Of a stretch of DNA of 5,232 bases, positions 4,768 to 5,232 are shown one piece after another (positions within the stretch are counted from its first letter, which is position 1; each line of letters opens with the position of its first letter). The notes beneath the pieces are model-generated. The model did not search any database, had not been told where the DNA came from, and worked only from the letters and a program-made list of their open reading frames with translations. The DNA is from Alphaproteobacteria bacterium. GTDB taxonomy: Bacteria; Pseudomonadota; Alphaproteobacteria; Rhodobacterales; Rhodobacteraceae. Where the stretch lies: positions 1-5,232 of the forward strand of contig JAUHZL010000229.1 in assembly GCA_030425945.1 (NCBI GenBank), read 5' to 3'. The position numbers were made by a program, and so were the translations under genes.

Positions 4768-5232
4768 GGCGCTGCGCGATACTCCGTTGACCCCGCTCCA
4801 CGAGGAGCTTGGCGCCCGCATGGGGCCCTTCGCCGGCTGGAACATGCCGATCCAGTACCCCGCCGGGGTGATGGCCGAACACCTCGCCTGCCGGGCGGGC
4901 GCGGGCCTCTTCGACGTGTCGCACATGGGACAGGTGCTGCTGCACCCGCTCTCGGGCGGGGTGGCCGAGGCCGCGGCGGCGCTGGAAAAGCTGGTGCCCG
5001 TGGACGTGGCCGGGCTGCCCGCCGGGCGCCAGCGCTACGCCATGTTCACCACCGAGGCGGGCGGCATCCTCGACGACCTGATGGTCGCGAACCGGGGCGA
5101 CCACCTGTTCCTCGTCCTCAACGCCGCGAACGCGGCGGCGGGGATCGCCCATCTCGGGCAGTTGCGCGGCATCACGGTCGAACCCGTGACCGACCGCGCG
5201 TTGCTGGCCCTGCAGGGCCCGGCCGCCGAATG
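4766..5232 (+). CDS. gcvT: Aminomethyltransferase, glycine cleavage system T protein (3'-truncated by window edge)
   Basis: The first 155 residues of GcvT. This enzyme takes the aminomethyl group from lipoylated H protein, releases ammonia and transfers the one-carbon unit to tetrahydrofolate, forming 5,10-methylene-tetrahydrofolate in the cytoplasm. Family motifs appear in order: TPLTPLHEELGARMGPFAGW (6-25), MPIQYPAGVMAEHLACR (27-43), LFDVSHMGQV (48-57), the GGILDDLMV block (99-107) whose Asp belongs to the folate/catalytic site, LVLNAAN (116-122) and LALQGP (147-152). The frame runs open to the window edge, so about half of a usual 365-380 residue protein is present. The start at ATG 4766 has a ribosome-binding site 5 bases upstream and aligns with the family's N-terminus. 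Position directly behind a tandem glycine riboswitch supports the call and indicates induction by glycine. gcvH and gcvP are expected downstream but not seen. Confidence 0.96.
   Translation, partial: MALRDTPLTPLHEELGARMGPFAGWNMPIQYPAGVMAEHLACRAGAGLFDVSHMGQVLLHPLSGGVAEAAAALEKLVPVDVAGLPAGRQRYAMFTTEAGGILDDLMVANRGDHLFLVLNAANAAAGIAHLGQLRGITVEPVTDRALLALQGPAAE

Noticed and set aside
3257..5152. A 631-codon minus-strand open frame opposite the PhnM-like gene, riboswitch and gcvT
   Set aside because: It crosses a well-supported riboswitch and two well-supported plus-strand genes, shows low-complexity Arg/Gly/Pro composition and has no family motif.
1..5232. CRISPR arrays, tRNA or rRNA genes, insertion sequences, toxin-antitoxin or defence operons
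   Set aside because: No spaced direct-repeat array, tRNA-like cloverleaf, transposase frame or recognisable defence domain was seen; the ORF6N gene alone is not enough to call a mobile element.

Overview
The window is GC-rich DNA (codon third positions are mostly G or C) that reads like the chromosome of an alphaproteobacterium. A Rhodobacteraceae-type genome is the most likely source. The reasons are a TRAP-type solute-binding protein, a MauG-like di-heme protein, a PhnM-like amidohydrolase and gcvT behind a glycine riboswitch. This assignment is inference from gene style; no taxonomic marker gene is present.

Layout. The left edge holds the C-terminal half of a DctP-family TRAP transporter periplasmic binding protein (ends at 485), closed by a strong intrinsic terminator (514-544). 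Next is a stand-alone ORF6N-domain protein (601-1398), a phage antirepressor-type DNA-binding family. An unusual AT-rich inverted repeat (786-812) lies inside its coding sequence. It converges, with only 7 bp between stops, on a minus-strand gene (1406-1894) for a small secreted Sel1-repeat protein. The start of that gene overlaps by 21 bp, head to head, the start of a plus-strand MauG/cytochrome c peroxidase-like di-heme protein (1874-3211). Both overlapping ends are needed for the signal peptides. After a 90-bp gap comes a PhnM-like amidohydrolase (3302-4480) in which the recognisable metal-ligand motifs are substituted.

The right side is a regulatory region of 285 bp: a sigma70-like promoter (4499-4526) overlapped by a 7-bp dyad, a tandem two-aptamer glycine riboswitch (4533-4690), and an expression platform with competing helices reaching the ribosome-binding site and start codon (4691-4767). 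It leads into gcvT (4766 to the window edge), the aminomethyltransferase of the glycine cleavage system. The riboswitch and gcvT form one clear functional unit: glycine sensing controls glycine catabolism and one-carbon supply.

The other genes do not form an obvious pathway. The Sel1 protein and the di-heme protein are both predicted to act in the periplasm and share a divergent start region, so they may be co-regulated. No complete new defence or mobile system is visible. The most noteworthy points are the degenerate PhnM homologue, the overlapping divergent starts, the palindrome inside the ORF6N gene, and the switching geometry of the riboswitch platform.
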